A DNA stretch of 64,000 bases from CADEFX01 sp963840425. GTDB lineage: Bacteria; Pseudomonadota; Alphaproteobacteria; Rhizobiales; Hyphomicrobiaceae. Positions 51,942 through 61,020 of this stretch are shown here, one piece after another. Made by a program: the position numbers and the translations under genes. The DNA is taken from NCBI GenBank assembly GCA_963840425.1, contig CAWIYZ010000010.1, forward strand, positions 62,001-126,000, read 5' to 3'. Within the stretch, counting starts at the first letter, position 1, and the number at the start of each line of letters is the position of its first letter. The notes beneath the pieces are model-generated. The model was not told the DNA's origin. It saw only the letters and a list, made by a program, of their open reading frames with translations, and ran no database searches.

Positions 51942-52715
51942 ATGGATTTCGGGCTACGTGGCAAACGCGTCCTGATCACGGGCGGATCGAAGGGTATCGG
52001 CGCTGCGCTCGGCGAAGCCTTCGCCGCCGAAGGCGCCAACATTATCCTCGTGTCCCGCTCAGCCGATGTCCTCAAGAAAACCGGCAACGACATCCGCTCG
52101 CGCCACCAGGTTTCGGTCGAGACACATGCGGCCGATCTCTCCAAGGGCCCCGCGCGCGCCGACACGATGGCCCGTTTTTCGAACATCGACGTGCTCGTCA
52201 ACAACGCTGGCGCCATTCCCGGCGGCAGCTTGCCCGAGTTCACCATGGAGCGCTGGCAGGACGCCTGGGACCTCAAGGTCATGGGCTACGTGCACATGAC
52301 GCAGCTCGCCTTCAACGCCATGCAGCCGCGCAAGGCCGGCATCATCGTCAACATTATCGGCATGGCCGGCCCGGCGCCGAGCTGGGATTACATCTGCGGC
52401 TCGACCGGCAATGCAGCCTTGAACGCCTTCACCAAGGCCATGGGCTCCAAGTCGGTCGATTGGGGCATCCGCGTCTTCGGGATCAATCCCGCCGCCACGC
52501 GCACCGAGCGCATCATGACCATCTCGCGCCAGCGCGCGAAGACCAAATTCGGCGACGAAAGCCGCTGGGAAGAGACGCTGACCAACTTGCCGTTCGGCAG
52601 ATTGAAGGAGCCCGAGGAGGTCGCAGCACTCGCCGTCATGCTGTGCGCGCCGCAGGTCGAGTATTTGTCGGGAACCATGATCGACATGGACGGCGGCGGC
52701 CAATTCCGCAGATAG
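51942..52715 (+). CDS. SDR family protein lacking the YxxxK motif
   Basis: A 257-residue Rossmann SDR from the ATG at 51942 (GGGAGG upstream). The cofactor loop T-G-G-S-K-G-I-G (13-20) and N-N-A-G (87-90) are normal. The active site is not: the YxxxK segment aligns with G153-S-T-G-N157 and the catalytic serine with N-I-I-G. A nearby Tyr150 (D-Y-I-C-G-S-T-G-N-A-A-L) is not in register. The tail V-F-G-I-N-P-A-A-T-R-T-E-R fits a known FabG-like subgroup with this change. It is divergent from the UxaA gene. Confidence 0.85.
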   Translation: MDFGLRGKRVLITGGSKGIGAALGEAFAAEGANIILVSRSADVLKKTGNDIRSRHQVSVETHAADLSKGPARADTMARFSNIDVLVNNAGAIPGGSLPEFTMERWQDAWDLKVMGYVHMTQLAFNAMQPRKAGIIVNIIGMAGPAPSWDYICGSTGNAALNAFTKAMGSKSVDWGIRVFGINPAATRTERIMTISRQRAKTKFGDESRWEETLTNLPFGRLKEPEEVAALAVMLCAPQVEYLSGTMIDMDGGGQFRR

Positions 52716-52861
52716 TTTTTCACCGGTGGTGGGACACCCCAACCACGCGCGAAACAAGGTTCCACACTCGCAATGGTGCGGAACCTAAGTCCCTCGTGCG
52801 TGGTTACCCCTGCATCAGCCGCCTCGACTACTGCGGCGCAATCAAAATGGGGTGTCATACC

Positions 52862-53329
52862 ATGTTGAAATTGCTCTCGGGCGCGTCGATCGCCGCGCTC
52901 ATCGCCATCTCGCCGGCCATCGCTCAGACGACGACGCCTGACACGACGCCTCCTGCCGCCACGCAGGATAAGTCGCCGTCGATGATCCAGGACAAGTCGA
53001 CGTCAACAACGACGCCGAGCGTACAGAGCGGCACGCAGCCGGCCACTCAGCAGGCAGCAACTGCGGTCACGCTGACCGCGGACCAAGCCAAGGAATGGGT
53101 CGACAAGCCCGTCTTCAGCAATGACGGCAAGGAGATCGGCGAGGTGTACGAGTTCAAGCGCACTGCCGACAACAAGGTCACCGAGCTGCACGCCGACATC
53201 GGCGGCTTCCTCGGTATGGGCGAGACGCGCGTGAAGCTGGCGCCGTCCGAGTTCAAGCTGCAGGGCGACCGCGTGGTCCTCAATATCTCCGAGGAGCAGG
53301 CCAAGGCCCTGCCGAAGATCGAGAAGTAG
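52862..53329 (+). CDS. Exported PRC-barrel domain protein
   Basis: A 155-residue protein with a signal peptide (MLKLLSGASIAALIAISPAIA, cut before Q-T-T-T). A Thr/Pro/Gln-rich linker (about 22-70) follows, then a PRC-barrel: V-F-S-N-D-G-K-E-I-G-E-V-Y-E-F and R-V-K-L-A-P-S-E-F-K. The PRC-barrel is a small beta-barrel found in photosynthetic reaction centre H subunits and RimM; exported versions are common in Hyphomicrobiales and of unknown function. Confidence 0.8.
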   Translation: MLKLLSGASIAALIAISPAIAQTTTPDTTPPAATQDKSPSMIQDKSTSTTTPSVQSGTQPATQQAATAVTLTADQAKEWVDKPVFSNDGKEIGEVYEFKRTADNKVTELHADIGGFLGMGETRVKLAPSEFKLQGDRVVLNISEEQAKALPKIEK

Positions 53330-53399
53330 CTTCGGCCAAGACTTGTCTGATGCAGACGGGATGCGGAGTTTACTCCGCGTCCCGTTTCTTCTTGCGCTT

Positions 53400-54623
53400 T
53401 CAGCCTCGCAGCAGTCGCCCCACCACATCCACGAACACTTGCGCGCCCAGCGCGATGTCCGCGTCGGACGTATTCTCGCTCCAATGGTGGCTGATGCCGC
53501 CGATCGACGGCACGAACATCATGGCCGACGGCATGTGGTTGGCGAATACTTGCGCATCGTGACCGGCACCGCTCGGCATGCGCGTGTGCTTGCTGGGTGC
53601 ATGCGCCTCCGCGGCCGCTTCCATCGCGGCCTGGAACGACGGCGCCATCACAGCCGGGATGCTCTTGCGAATCAGCTCGACCTTGACCCGGCACGGACCC
53701 TTGGCATCGGCCTCCACCACCATGCCGCGCAACGCCTGCTCGAGCCGATCGAGCACCGCCGTATCCGCATCGCGGATCTGGAACAGCATCTCCGCGCCGC
53801 CGGGGATGATGCTGTGCGCGCCGGGATCTAGGGTGATGCGGCCCGTAGTCCACACCGTCCGCTCGCCCGCAATTCCAGGAAAGCCCTTGTCGATCTCGAC
53901 CGTGAGATGCGCCAGCGCCAACCCTGCATCCTTGCGGATCGCCATGCGCGTCGTGCCGGCATGGTTCTGCACGCCCTCGAACACGATGCGGAACTGGCGA
54001 ATACCGACAATGCTCGTAACCACGCCGATTTTGAGCTTGTTGGCCTCCAGCCAGTCGCCCTGCTCGATGTGGGCTTCCAGATAGCCGGCATACGCCTTCG
54101 GATCGACCACGACGCGCGGCCGGCCCGCGAGGCCCGCCTCCTTCAGCGCATCGCGCAGGGTCACGCCGGTCGTGCGGTCCACGCCCTTGTCGACGTCGCT
54201 CTCCGCCAGCTCGCCGCACGCCGAACGGCTGCCCAGAAAGAAGCCGAAGTGCCCCTCCTCGTCGCACCAGGCGCCGACATCGACGCCGTGATCCGCAAAT
54301 CCCGGATCGGCCTTGATCGCCCGAGCCGCCTCCAGCGCATAGACGACGCCCAGCGGCCCATCCAGCCACCCCGCGTAGTTCTGGCTCTCCAGATGCGACC
54401 CCGCCAGGATCTTGCGTCCCTTCGCCCGCGAGAAACCGAACACGTTGCCGATGCCGTCGATGACGGTCTCGTGCCCGAGCGCACCGAGCTCAACCTTCAG
54501 CCATTGCAGCGACTGCACGTGCTGCGGCGACAGTGACGGCCGATGCACGCCGGCCTTGTATTTCCCCAGCTCTGCCAGTTGCCGCAGGTTCTGGACGACG
54601 CGATCTCCGTTCGCCGTTGGCAT
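53400..54623 (-). CDS. Zn-dependent M20-family amidohydrolase (allantoate / N-carbamoyl-amino acid amidohydrolase type)
   Basis: A 407-residue binuclear zinc amidase. Metal ligands by homology: H77 in G-S-H-L-E-S, D88 in L-D-G-P-L-G-V, E122-E123 in D-E-E-G-H-F, H185 in E-A-H-I-E-Q-G, and the C-terminal H-H-W-S-E-N-T-S. The E-A-H-I-E-Q-G motif marks the hydantoinase/carbamoylase (HyuC/AllC) group. It hydrolyses N-carbamoyl or ureido bonds; exact substrate unknown. It begins 7 bases downstream of the uronate dehydrogenase gene. Confidence 0.9.
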   Translation of the reverse strand: MPTANGDRVVQNLRQLAELGKYKAGVHRPSLSPQHVQSLQWLKVELGALGHETVIDGIGNVFGFSRAKGRKILAGSHLESQNYAGWLDGPLGVVYALEAARAIKADPGFADHGVDVGAWCDEEGHFGFFLGSRSACGELAESDVDKGVDRTTGVTLRDALKEAGLAGRPRVVVDPKAYAGYLEAHIEQGDWLEANKLKIGVVTSIVGIRQFRIVFEGVQNHAGTTRMAIRKDAGLALAHLTVEIDKGFPGIAGERTVWTTGRITLDPGAHSIIPGGAEMLFQIRDADTAVLDRLEQALRGMVVEADAKGPCRVKVELIRKSIPAVMAPSFQAAMEAAAEAHAPSKHTRMPSGAGHDAQVFANHMPSAMMFVPSIGGISHHWSENTSDADIALGAQVFVDVVGRLLRG

Positions 54624-54630
54624 GATGCTC

Positions 54631-55449
54631 TCAGCTCTTCGACTTCATCGTCGCGAAATCGGCCGAGTACTCGGACGAGCAGAACGTGCCGCCCTGGTAG
54701 AAGTCGCCCGCCTCATCCTTTGGCAGCTTCGCCTGCGCGGCAAACGCCGCCGCCTCGTAATCCTTCGACCGGCCTTCCGGCTTGTACCCCAGCTCCGCCG
54801 CATGGCTGTTGTCGTACCAGGAGCGCGCATTGTCGGACACGCCGTACATCACCTCGTACACGAGGCCTGGCCGCTCCAGCCCGATGCGGATCAGCTTTAC
54901 CAGGTCCTCCGGTTTCAGCCAGATCGAGAGCCGGCGCACGTCGATCGGCTCGTCGTTGACATTGCCGATGCGCAGGCTGGTGACGCCGATGCCATGCTTG
55001 TAGGCATAGAGTGCCCCCAAGCCTTCGCCGAACACCTTGCTCAGGCCGTAGCGGCTGTCCGGGCGCGGGATGACCTCGGTCGGAATGGTGGTCGTGCGTG
55101 GATAGAAGCCCACGGCGTGGTTCGACGAGGCGAAGATGATGCGCTTGACGCCCGCCTTGCGTGCTGCCTCGAACAGATTGTAGCAGCCGATGATATTGGC
55201 GTTGAGGATCGTCTCCCACGGCCCCTCGACCGAAAAGCCGCCCAGATGCACGATCCCCTCTATGCCCTCGCAAGCCTTCTCGATCTCGGCCGGCTTGGTG
55301 AGGTCGGCCTTGATGAACTTCTCATCGGATTCGAGATCGGCCGGCTGCTTCATGTCCGAGATGACCAAGCCGGAATAAACCGGCTTGAGCAGGCGCCGCA
55401 GATAGGTGCCAATTCCGCCGGCCGCGCCGGTGACGAGTACGCGCTGCAT
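54631..55449 (-). CDS. Uronate dehydrogenase-like NAD-dependent epimerase/dehydratase family protein
   Basis: A 272-residue extended-type SDR from the ATG at 55449 (GGAGAGAG upstream). G-A-A-G-G-I-G is the cofactor loop. Uronate dehydrogenase features are G-I-V-H-L-G-G-F-S-V-E-G-P-W, N-I-I-G-C-Y-N-L-F-E-A-A, A-S-S-N-H-A-V-G-F-Y-P and the catalytic Y-G-L-S-K. The enzyme oxidises glucuronate or galacturonate to the aldarolactone. Identification rests on remembered similarity to Agrobacterium Udh; a related 3-hydroxy sugar-acid role is possible. Confidence 0.8.
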   Translation of the reverse strand: MQRVLVTGAAGGIGTYLRRLLKPVYSGLVISDMKQPADLESDEKFIKADLTKPAEIEKACEGIEGIVHLGGFSVEGPWETILNANIIGCYNLFEAARKAGVKRIIFASSNHAVGFYPRTTTIPTEVIPRPDSRYGLSKVFGEGLGALYAYKHGIGVTSLRIGNVNDEPIDVRRLSIWLKPEDLVKLIRIGLERPGLVYEVMYGVSDNARSWYDNSHAAELGYKPEGRSKDYEAAAFAAQAKLPKDEAGDFYQGGTFCSSEYSADFATMKSKS

Positions 55450-55598
55450 GCTTTGTCTCTCTCCGTGAACGAGCTGCGTTCCTGGCGCCATGTTACGGGA
55501 GAGCCCCAAGACGCGCCATGCCTCCGGTCGGCTGGACTTGGGCGGATATTGGGACATAAGGTCCATGCCAAGCATCAGCCGCTCCGGGAGAGAACGAC

Positions 55599-56489
55599 AT
55601 GCCGAGCATAGCCAATCTTCGCAACCTGATCGGACCCGGCAAAATGCTGGTCGCACCGGGTGCCTATGACTGCATCACCGCGCGCCTCATCGAGCAGGCC
55701 GGGTTCCCGGCCGTTTACATGACCGGCGCGGGCACCTCGATCTCTCTCGGCTATCCCGACTTCGGCCTCGTCACCATGACCGAGATGGTCGCCAACGCCG
55801 GGCGCCTTGCCGCCTCAATCAATGTCCCACTGATCTCCGACAGCGACACGGGCTACGGCAACGAGCTCAACATGTACCGCACCGTGCAGGAGTTCGAGCG
55901 CGCCGGCGTTGCTGCCATCCACATCGAGGATCAGGTCTTCCCGAAGAAATGCGGCCACCTTGACGACAAGGAGCTTGTCAGCCTCGAGGATTATCTCGCC
56001 AAGATCCGCGCCGCCGTCGCTGCCCGCCGCAGCCACGACTTCCTCATCATTGCGCGCACGGACAGCCGCGCCAGGGCCGGCCTCGACGAGGCCGTCCGCC
56101 GGTGCAATGCCGCGCTCGCAGCCGGCGCCGACATCGCCTTCCTCGAAGCGCCACAGACCATGTCCGAGGTCGAACAGGTGCCCAAGCTGGTCAAGGGCCC
56201 CTGCCTCCTCAACGTGGTGCGCAACGGCAAGACGCCGGAGATCGATCTTACGGCCGCCGAGCGCATGGGCTACGCCATCGCCATCCTGCCCGGCCTACTC
56301 ATGTCAGGCGTGATCGGCGTCTGCGACCAGCTCCTGGCCGAGACGAAAAAGACGGCGAAACATCCACCGACGCCCGGCGATGCCGGACCCGCGCAGATTT
56401 TCGCCCGCTTCGGAGCTGCGGAATGGGACGCACGGCGATCGGCGTTTCGTCCTGAGCCGGGCACCGCAAAACGCGATGCAGCGGAGTAG
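55599..56489 (+). CDS. Isocitrate lyase / PEP mutase family protein
   Basis: A 296-residue TIM-barrel enzyme. Active-site loop K-K-C-G-H-L is near residue 115, with metal-binding D-S-D-T-G-Y-G near 83 and H-I-E-D-Q-V-F-P near 107; A-R-T-D-S-R near 150. This group contains methylisocitrate lyases, oxaloacetate decarboxylases and dimethylmalate lyases, and the residues seen do not separate them. It is divergent from the uronate dehydrogenase gene with a 149-base gap. Confidence 0.88.
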   Translation: MPSIANLRNLIGPGKMLVAPGAYDCITARLIEQAGFPAVYMTGAGTSISLGYPDFGLVTMTEMVANAGRLAASINVPLISDSDTGYGNELNMYRTVQEFERAGVAAIHIEDQVFPKKCGHLDDKELVSLEDYLAKIRAAVAARRSHDFLIIARTDSRARAGLDEAVRRCNAALAAGADIAFLEAPQTMSEVEQVPKLVKGPCLLNVVRNGKTPEIDLTAAERMGYAIAILPGLLMSGVIGVCDQLLAETKKTAKHPPTPGDAGPAQIFARFGAAEWDARRSAFRPEPGTAKRDAAE

Positions 56490-56580
56490 GGTGGCGCACG
56501 TCACATGGGGTGGCAAACGCCACTGTATTGTGCACGATATCTGGCCTAGAACTTGGCCCTGAGCAACAGAGGGGAACGCC

Positions 56581-57765
56581 ATGGCCGATGCAGTGATCGT
56601 CTCCACCGCGCGCACGCCGATCGGCCGCGCCTATCGCGGCGCCTTCAACGACACGCACGGCGCCATGCTAGGCGGCCATGTCGTTGCTGAGGCCGTCAAA
56701 CGCGCCAAGGTCGATCCGGTCGAGGTCGATGACGTGATGATGGGCTGTGCCATGCCGGAAGGCGCCACCGGCGGCAACATCGCCCGCCAGATCGCCGTGC
56801 GCGCGGGCCTGCCCGTCACGGTGGCGGGCGTCACCGTCAATCGCTTCTGCTCCTCCGGCCTGCAGACCATCGCCATGGCCGCCCAGCGCATCCGCTCGGA
56901 CGATGCCGGCATCATCGTCGCTGGCGGTCTGGAATCCATCAGCCTCGTGCAGAACGAGCACGCCAACAAGTTCCACTCCAGGGACGACTGGATCGTCGAG
57001 CACAAGCCCGCGATCTACTGGCCGATGATCCAGACTGCCGACAATGTCGCCAAACGCTACAACATCAGCCGCGACGTGCAGGACGAATATGCCCTCGAAA
57101 GCCAGCGCCGCACCGCCGCCGCCCAGCAGGCTGGCAAGTTCAACGCCGAGATTGTGCCGCTGAAGGCCGAGAAGCTTCTGCTCGACAAGGAGGGCAAGGT
57201 TACCGGCAAGGAGATGTTCGAGCTGAAGCGCGACGAGGGCAACCGGCCCGACACCAACATGGAAGGCCTCGCCAAGCTCAAACCCGTCATGGGTGAGGGC
57301 AATTTCATCACCGCCGGCAACGCCAGCCAGCTCTCGGACGGCGCATCCGCCTGCGTCGTCATGAGCGCCAAGACGGCCGAGAAGCGTGGACTACAGCCGC
57401 TCGGCATCTATCGCGGCTTCGCCGTCGCCGGCTGCGAGCCTGACGAGATGGGCATCGGCCCCGTGTTCGCCGTTCCCAAGCTGCTCGACAAGCACGGCCT
57501 CAAGGTCGAGGACATCGGCATCTGGGAGCTGAACGAGGCGTTCGCCGTGCAGGTGGTCTACTGCCGCGACAAGCTCGGCATTCCGTGGGAGCGGCTGAAC
57601 GTCAACGGCGGCGCGGTCGCTGTCGGCCATCCCTACGGTATGAGCGGCGCCCGCCTCACTGGCCACGCTCTCATCGAGGGCAAGCGGCGTGGCGACAAAT
57701 ACGCGGTCGTCACCATGTGCATCGGTGGCGGCCAGGGGGCAGCGGCGCTGTTCGAGATCGCCTGA
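56581..57765 (+). CDS. Thiolase (acetyl-CoA C-acyltransferase)
   Basis: A 394-residue thiolase. The acyl-accepting cysteine is C90 in N-R-F-C-S-S-G-L-Q, the histidine lies in G-H-P-Y-G-M-S-G-A-R near 350, and the second cysteine is C380 in M-C-I-G-G-G-Q-G. AGAGGGGAA precedes the ATG. The N-terminal V-S-T-A-R-T-P-I-G-R is typical. Stop and start codons overlap with the histidine phosphatase gene (TGATG). Confidence 0.95.
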   Translation: MADAVIVSTARTPIGRAYRGAFNDTHGAMLGGHVVAEAVKRAKVDPVEVDDVMMGCAMPEGATGGNIARQIAVRAGLPVTVAGVTVNRFCSSGLQTIAMAAQRIRSDDAGIIVAGGLESISLVQNEHANKFHSRDDWIVEHKPAIYWPMIQTADNVAKRYNISRDVQDEYALESQRRTAAAQQAGKFNAEIVPLKAEKLLLDKEGKVTGKEMFELKRDEGNRPDTNMEGLAKLKPVMGEGNFITAGNASQLSDGASACVVMSAKTAEKRGLQPLGIYRGFAVAGCEPDEMGIGPVFAVPKLLDKHGLKVEDIGIWELNEAFAVQVVYCRDKLGIPWERLNVNGGAVAVGHPYGMSGARLTGHALIEGKRRGDKYAVVTMCIGGGQGAAALFEIA

Positions 57766-58421
57766 TGTCAACACTTCCTGGGGCGGCGACCACCACGCCG
57801 GGCTACCGCCATCGCGGACTTGAAGAGCTGTTCCGCATGGCGAGCGAGACACCACTGGCTCTCGATCGGGACAGCTTCATTTTCATCCGGCACGGCGAGA
57901 CCGACGGCAACTATTCCAAGATCTTCCAGACCGCCGACCAGCCGCTCAATGCGCGCGGCCTGGAGCAGGCGCGCACGGCCGCCGAATGCCTGCTCGGCCA
58001 GCGTCTGGAGAAGATCATGGCCAGCACCATGCGCCGCGCCTGGCACACGGCCGAGATCATCAGCGCGCCGCACAAGCTGACACCGCTGCCGATGGATGGT
58101 CTGCGCGAGCGCTGGTTCGGCGATCTCGTCGGCACGCCGTCGGGAGATCACGACTGGAGGGACTCGCCTCCCAACGGAGAAACGCTCGCATATTTCGTCG
58201 AGCGCACGCAGCGCGGCCTGCGCGAGGCGCTGACGCCCCGCGAGCCGACAGCTCTTGTCGCACATGGCGGCACACTCTATGTGCTGGCCGCCAGCCTCGG
58301 CCTGGAGCTTGACAACGACGACTATGCCAATGCCACACCGCTCCTGGTTGCTCGGTCCGGTTCTGGCTGGAAGGTGACGCGCCTTGCCGCCAGCACCGGC
58401 TCGGGCGACAACATTTCCTGA
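57765..58421 (+). CDS. Histidine phosphatase family protein
   Basis: A 218-residue phosphoglycerate-mutase-like protein. The R-H-G motif is F-I-R-H-G-E-T-D-G-N near residue 42 and the second histidine lies in V-A-H-G-G-T near 166. A 30-residue N-terminal extension precedes the core. It is coupled to the thiolase gene. Substrate not determinable; this family includes phosphatases of small metabolites and proteins. Confidence 0.87.
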   Translation: MSTLPGAATTTPGYRHRGLEELFRMASETPLALDRDSFIFIRHGETDGNYSKIFQTADQPLNARGLEQARTAAECLLGQRLEKIMASTMRRAWHTAEIISAPHKLTPLPMDGLRERWFGDLVGTPSGDHDWRDSPPNGETLAYFVERTQRGLREALTPREPTALVAHGGTLYVLAASLGLELDNDDYANATPLLVARSGSGWKVTRLAASTGSGDNIS

Positions 58422-58427
58422 CGCCGC

Positions 58428-58515
58428 GCGATAGTGCGTTCGCACGACATGGAAGCGGCATGCTTCATTCGGAGCGTGAATCGCCTCGCGCCGTAGGCGC
58501 GCAAGGTACCACAAG
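58428..58515. repeat. Intergenic repeat related to 29796 and 42911 (R3, diverged)
   Basis: AGTGCGTTCGCACGACATGG at about 58434, then GAGCGTGAATCGCC and a GGCGCGAGG-type inverted end. The order (AGTGCG...ACATGGAAGC...GCGTGAAT) parallels 29796-29858. It occupies most of the gap before the CoxG-family gene. Weak similarity. Confidence 0.3.
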
Positions 58516-58535
58516 ACGATAGGAAAGGGCCGCTC

Positions 58536-59054
58536 ATGGATATCACCGGCCAATACCGGATCGCCGCGCCGCGCGAGGTGGTGTGGGGTGCGCTCAACGA
58601 TCCCGATGTCTTGAAGCGCTGCATTCCCGGCTGCAAGGAGCTGGAGAAGCGCTCCGACCACGAGTTCGCCGCCAAGGTAACGCTGAAGATCGGGCCCATG
58701 TCGGTGAACTTTACGGGCTCGGTGACGCTGGAGGACCTGAACCCGCCTGCTGGGTACACCATCGTCGGTCAGGGCCAGGGCGGCGCTGCCGGCTTCGCCA
58801 GGGGGCGCGCCAAGGTCGATCTCGTGGAGAACGCTGCTGACACCGTGTTGAGCTACACGGCGAAAGCCGAAGTAGGCGGCAAGCTCGCCACGCTCGGCGG
58901 CCGTCTCATCCAGGCCACGTCCAAGAAGCTCGCCGACGAGTTCTTCGGCAAGTTCGTCGAGGAATTGGGCGGTGCAGAAGAGGCCCCCGCCGCCGCAGAG
59001 GCTCCGGCCGAGCCCAAAGAGAGCCGCTGGAAAAAGTGGTTCAAGCGCGGCTAA
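58536..59054 (+). CDS. CoxG family SRPBCC protein
   Basis: A 172-residue protein with the CoxG/START-like fold. It starts M-D-I-T-G-Q-Y-R-I-A-A-P-R-E-V-V-W-G-A-L-N-D-P, then C-I-P-G-C-K-E-L, V-T-L-K-I-G-P-M-S-V-N-F-T-G and an amphipathic C-terminal tail ending W-K-K-W-F-K-R-G that could anchor to the membrane. CoxG recruits CO dehydrogenase to the membrane in CO oxidisers, but no cox genes are nearby, so a general lipid or cofactor-binding role is likely. It converges on the TRAP operon with an 8-base gap. Confidence 0.88.
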   Translation: MDITGQYRIAAPREVVWGALNDPDVLKRCIPGCKELEKRSDHEFAAKVTLKIGPMSVNFTGSVTLEDLNPPAGYTIVGQGQGGAAGFARGRAKVDLVENAADTVLSYTAKAEVGGKLATLGGRLIQATSKKLADEFFGKFVEELGGAEEAPAAAEAPAEPKESRWKKWFKRG

Positions 59055-59062
59055 CCTCAGCG

Positions 59063-60349
59063 CTATCCCATGATATAACGCGGCAGCCAGAGGGCGACGT
59101 CCGGGGCGACCATGAGCAGCGCGATCAGCGCAATCATGGCGAACACGAACGGCAAGGAGCCGCGGATCACCTCGTTGATCGAGCCACGCCCGCGCATGCC
59201 TTGCACGACATAGAGATTGAGTCCGACCGGCGGCGTGATGAGCGCGGCCTCGATCAGGATCGTGAGCACCACGCCCCACCAGATCGGATCCCAGCCGAGA
59301 CCGAACACGATCGGCGCGATGAACGGCGTGGTCAGGATCATCATGGATATGGTCTCCATGAAGCAGCCGAGGATGAGATAGAAGATCACAATGAGGATCA
59401 TCGTGCCATACTTGCCGAGCCCCAATCCTTCGATGATCTTGCCGAGTCCCTCGGTCACGCCGATGGCCGCGAGCACGAAATTCAGGAACTGGGCGGCCAT
59501 GATGATCAGCATGATCATGGCCGTGGTGCGCATCGTTCCTTCGGCGACCGCCCTCAGCATCGGCAGCGACACTCGGCGCTCCCATGCGGCAAGCAGCAAA
59601 GCAGCAATCACGCCGAGCGAGGCGGCCTCCGTCGGGGTGGCGATGCCCGCGTAGATCGAGCCCACCACGACCAGAAAGATGAAGATCGGCGGTATCAGGC
59701 TCGGTAGGACGCGAAACCGGTCTACCCAAGCGGTTGCAATTGGAATTCCTCCCTTGCGCGGATTGACGACGCAAGCGACGAAAACGATCACCATGAAAAA
59801 GAAGGCCAAGGTAGCGCCGGGAATGAAGCCGGCAAGATAGAGCCGCGGGACGGAGGAATTCGTCAGCAGTCCATAAAGGATGAAATTGATCGAGGGCGGA
59901 ATGAGAATTCCGAGCGTCCCGCCTGCCGCGATCGTGCCGAGAAACAGCGGCTCGTCATATTTGCGCTTCTGAATTTCCGGCAACGCCACCGTCCCGATCG
60001 TCGCGGCCGTGGCCACGCTCGAGCCCGACGTCGCAGCGAACATGGCACAGGACCCGATATTGGCGTGCATCAGCCCGCCTGGGAGCCACGACAACCACTG
60101 CGCGATGGCGTTGTAGACGCGCTCGGCGATCCCGGCGCGGAGCAGGATCTCGCCCAGCATCACGAACAGCGGAATGGCAATCAGGATGTACTCGCTCGAC
60201 GAGTTCCAGATGATCTCGCCCATGGCCCGATGCAGTGGCATCGACGCATAGAACTGGTTGAGGGCCAGCCCGAGCACACCCATCACCGCCGCCACGGGCA
60301 CACTGAAGGCAAGCAAGACGATCAGAAGTAGGAGCGTTGTTACGATCAT
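59063..60349 (-). CDS. TRAP transporter large permease DctM
   Basis: A 428-residue multi-spanning membrane protein with about 11-12 hydrophobic helices. Family markers: G-S-C-A-M-F-A-A-T-S-G-S-S-V-A-T-A-A-T-I-G near 105, L-G-I-L-I-P-P-S-I near 145 and Y-A-G-I-A-T-P-T-E-A-A-S-L-G-V near 230. It carries the ion-coupled substrate path. Its ATG overlaps the dctQ stop (ATGA). The operon order is dctP-dctQ-dctM. Confidence 0.95.
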   Translation of the reverse strand: MIVTTLLLLIVLLAFSVPVAAVMGVLGLALNQFYASMPLHRAMGEIIWNSSSEYILIAIPLFVMLGEILLRAGIAERVYNAIAQWLSWLPGGLMHANIGSCAMFAATSGSSVATAATIGTVALPEIQKRKYDEPLFLGTIAAGGTLGILIPPSINFILYGLLTNSSVPRLYLAGFIPGATLAFFFMVIVFVACVVNPRKGGIPIATAWVDRFRVLPSLIPPIFIFLVVVGSIYAGIATPTEAASLGVIAALLLAAWERRVSLPMLRAVAEGTMRTTAMIMLIIMAAQFLNFVLAAIGVTEGLGKIIEGLGLGKYGTMILIVIFYLILGCFMETISMMILTTPFIAPIVFGLGWDPIWWGVVLTILIEAALITPPVGLNLYVVQGMRGRGSINEVIRGSLPFVFAMIALIALLMVAPDVALWLPRYIMG

Positions 60350-60969
60350 GCCCTATCCCCCGACCCGGCCTTTGCCTTTTGGATGCCGAGGCCTTCCAAC
60401 TCGCTCTCGATCTCCTCATCCTGTGTAGCCGCACCCGCGATGGCAGCAGCAGCCGCGTAGTCCCCCCGCAACACGGCAAGTCCCGATCGGAGAACCGCGA
60501 GCACCAGCGTGATGAAGAACAAGGCTATCCCGGCAAACCAGGGCAGCTGCGCCCATGCCAACGGCATCCGGTTTGGTGAATTCGAGCGAATTTCGTCGAC
60601 GTAGCTGGTCCAGGCCACGTCCCACGCCCGCTCCAGAAGTGCGGCAACGAACAGCCCGAGAACCAGCAGGGCAAAGATATCGAGCAAACTCCGCACTCTG
60701 GGACTGAATCCGCCATAGAGCGCGTCGATGCGCACGTGCCCTCGCGTCACCAGCACGTGCGCCATGGCCCAGCTTGTTCCAACGGCGAAGAGAGAGGCCG
60801 AAATCTCGTCAGACCCGGAGAAGACGAAGTTGGTTCCGATCAAGAACCCCAGTCCCTTCCTCAGCAGCACCTCGGCCGTGACGATCCCCGCGGCCAAGAA
60901 CAACATTCCGCCGCCACACCAGATCGCAACGCGCGCGATCGCGGCTACCGCCTTCCAGAGAATTTCCAT
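60346..60969 (-). CDS. TRAP transporter small permease DctQ
   Basis: A 207-residue membrane protein, slightly longer than typical, with four predicted helices (about 15-35, 55-75, 90-110, 140-165). A G-H-V-R-I-D-A-L-Y-G-G-F motif follows helix 2. It lies 51 bases after the dctP stop, with a terminator-like hairpin between them. The last 30 residues are a charged tail. Confidence 0.9.
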   Translation of the reverse strand: MEILWKAVAAIARVAIWCGGGMLFLAAGIVTAEVLLRKGLGFLIGTNFVFSGSDEISASLFAVGTSWAMAHVLVTRGHVRIDALYGGFSPRVRSLLDIFALLVLGLFVAALLERAWDVAWTSYVDEIRSNSPNRMPLAWAQLPWFAGIALFFITLVLAVLRSGLAVLRGDYAAAAAIAGAATQDEEIESELEGLGIQKAKAGSGDRA

Positions 60970-60970
60970 G

Positions 60971-61003
60971 AAAAAAGACCCGGAGCTGTTGCCAGTCCGG
61001 GCC
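60971..61003 (-). terminator. Attenuator/terminator between dctP and dctQ
   Basis: On the minus strand TCCGGG-type stem (60996-61001 with 60979-60984) is followed by a run of six T (60971-60976). It looks like an intrinsic terminator placed after dctP but before dctQ and dctM, which would give more binding protein than permease, as is common in TRAP operons. Confidence 0.6.
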
Positions 61004-61020
61004 CACTCTTTGAGATCAGA

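Noticed and set aside
57768..59774. 668-codon minus-strand frame across the phosphatase, CoxG and dctM regions
   Set aside because: It crosses three real genes on two strands and has no recognisable domain; composition typical of shadow frames.
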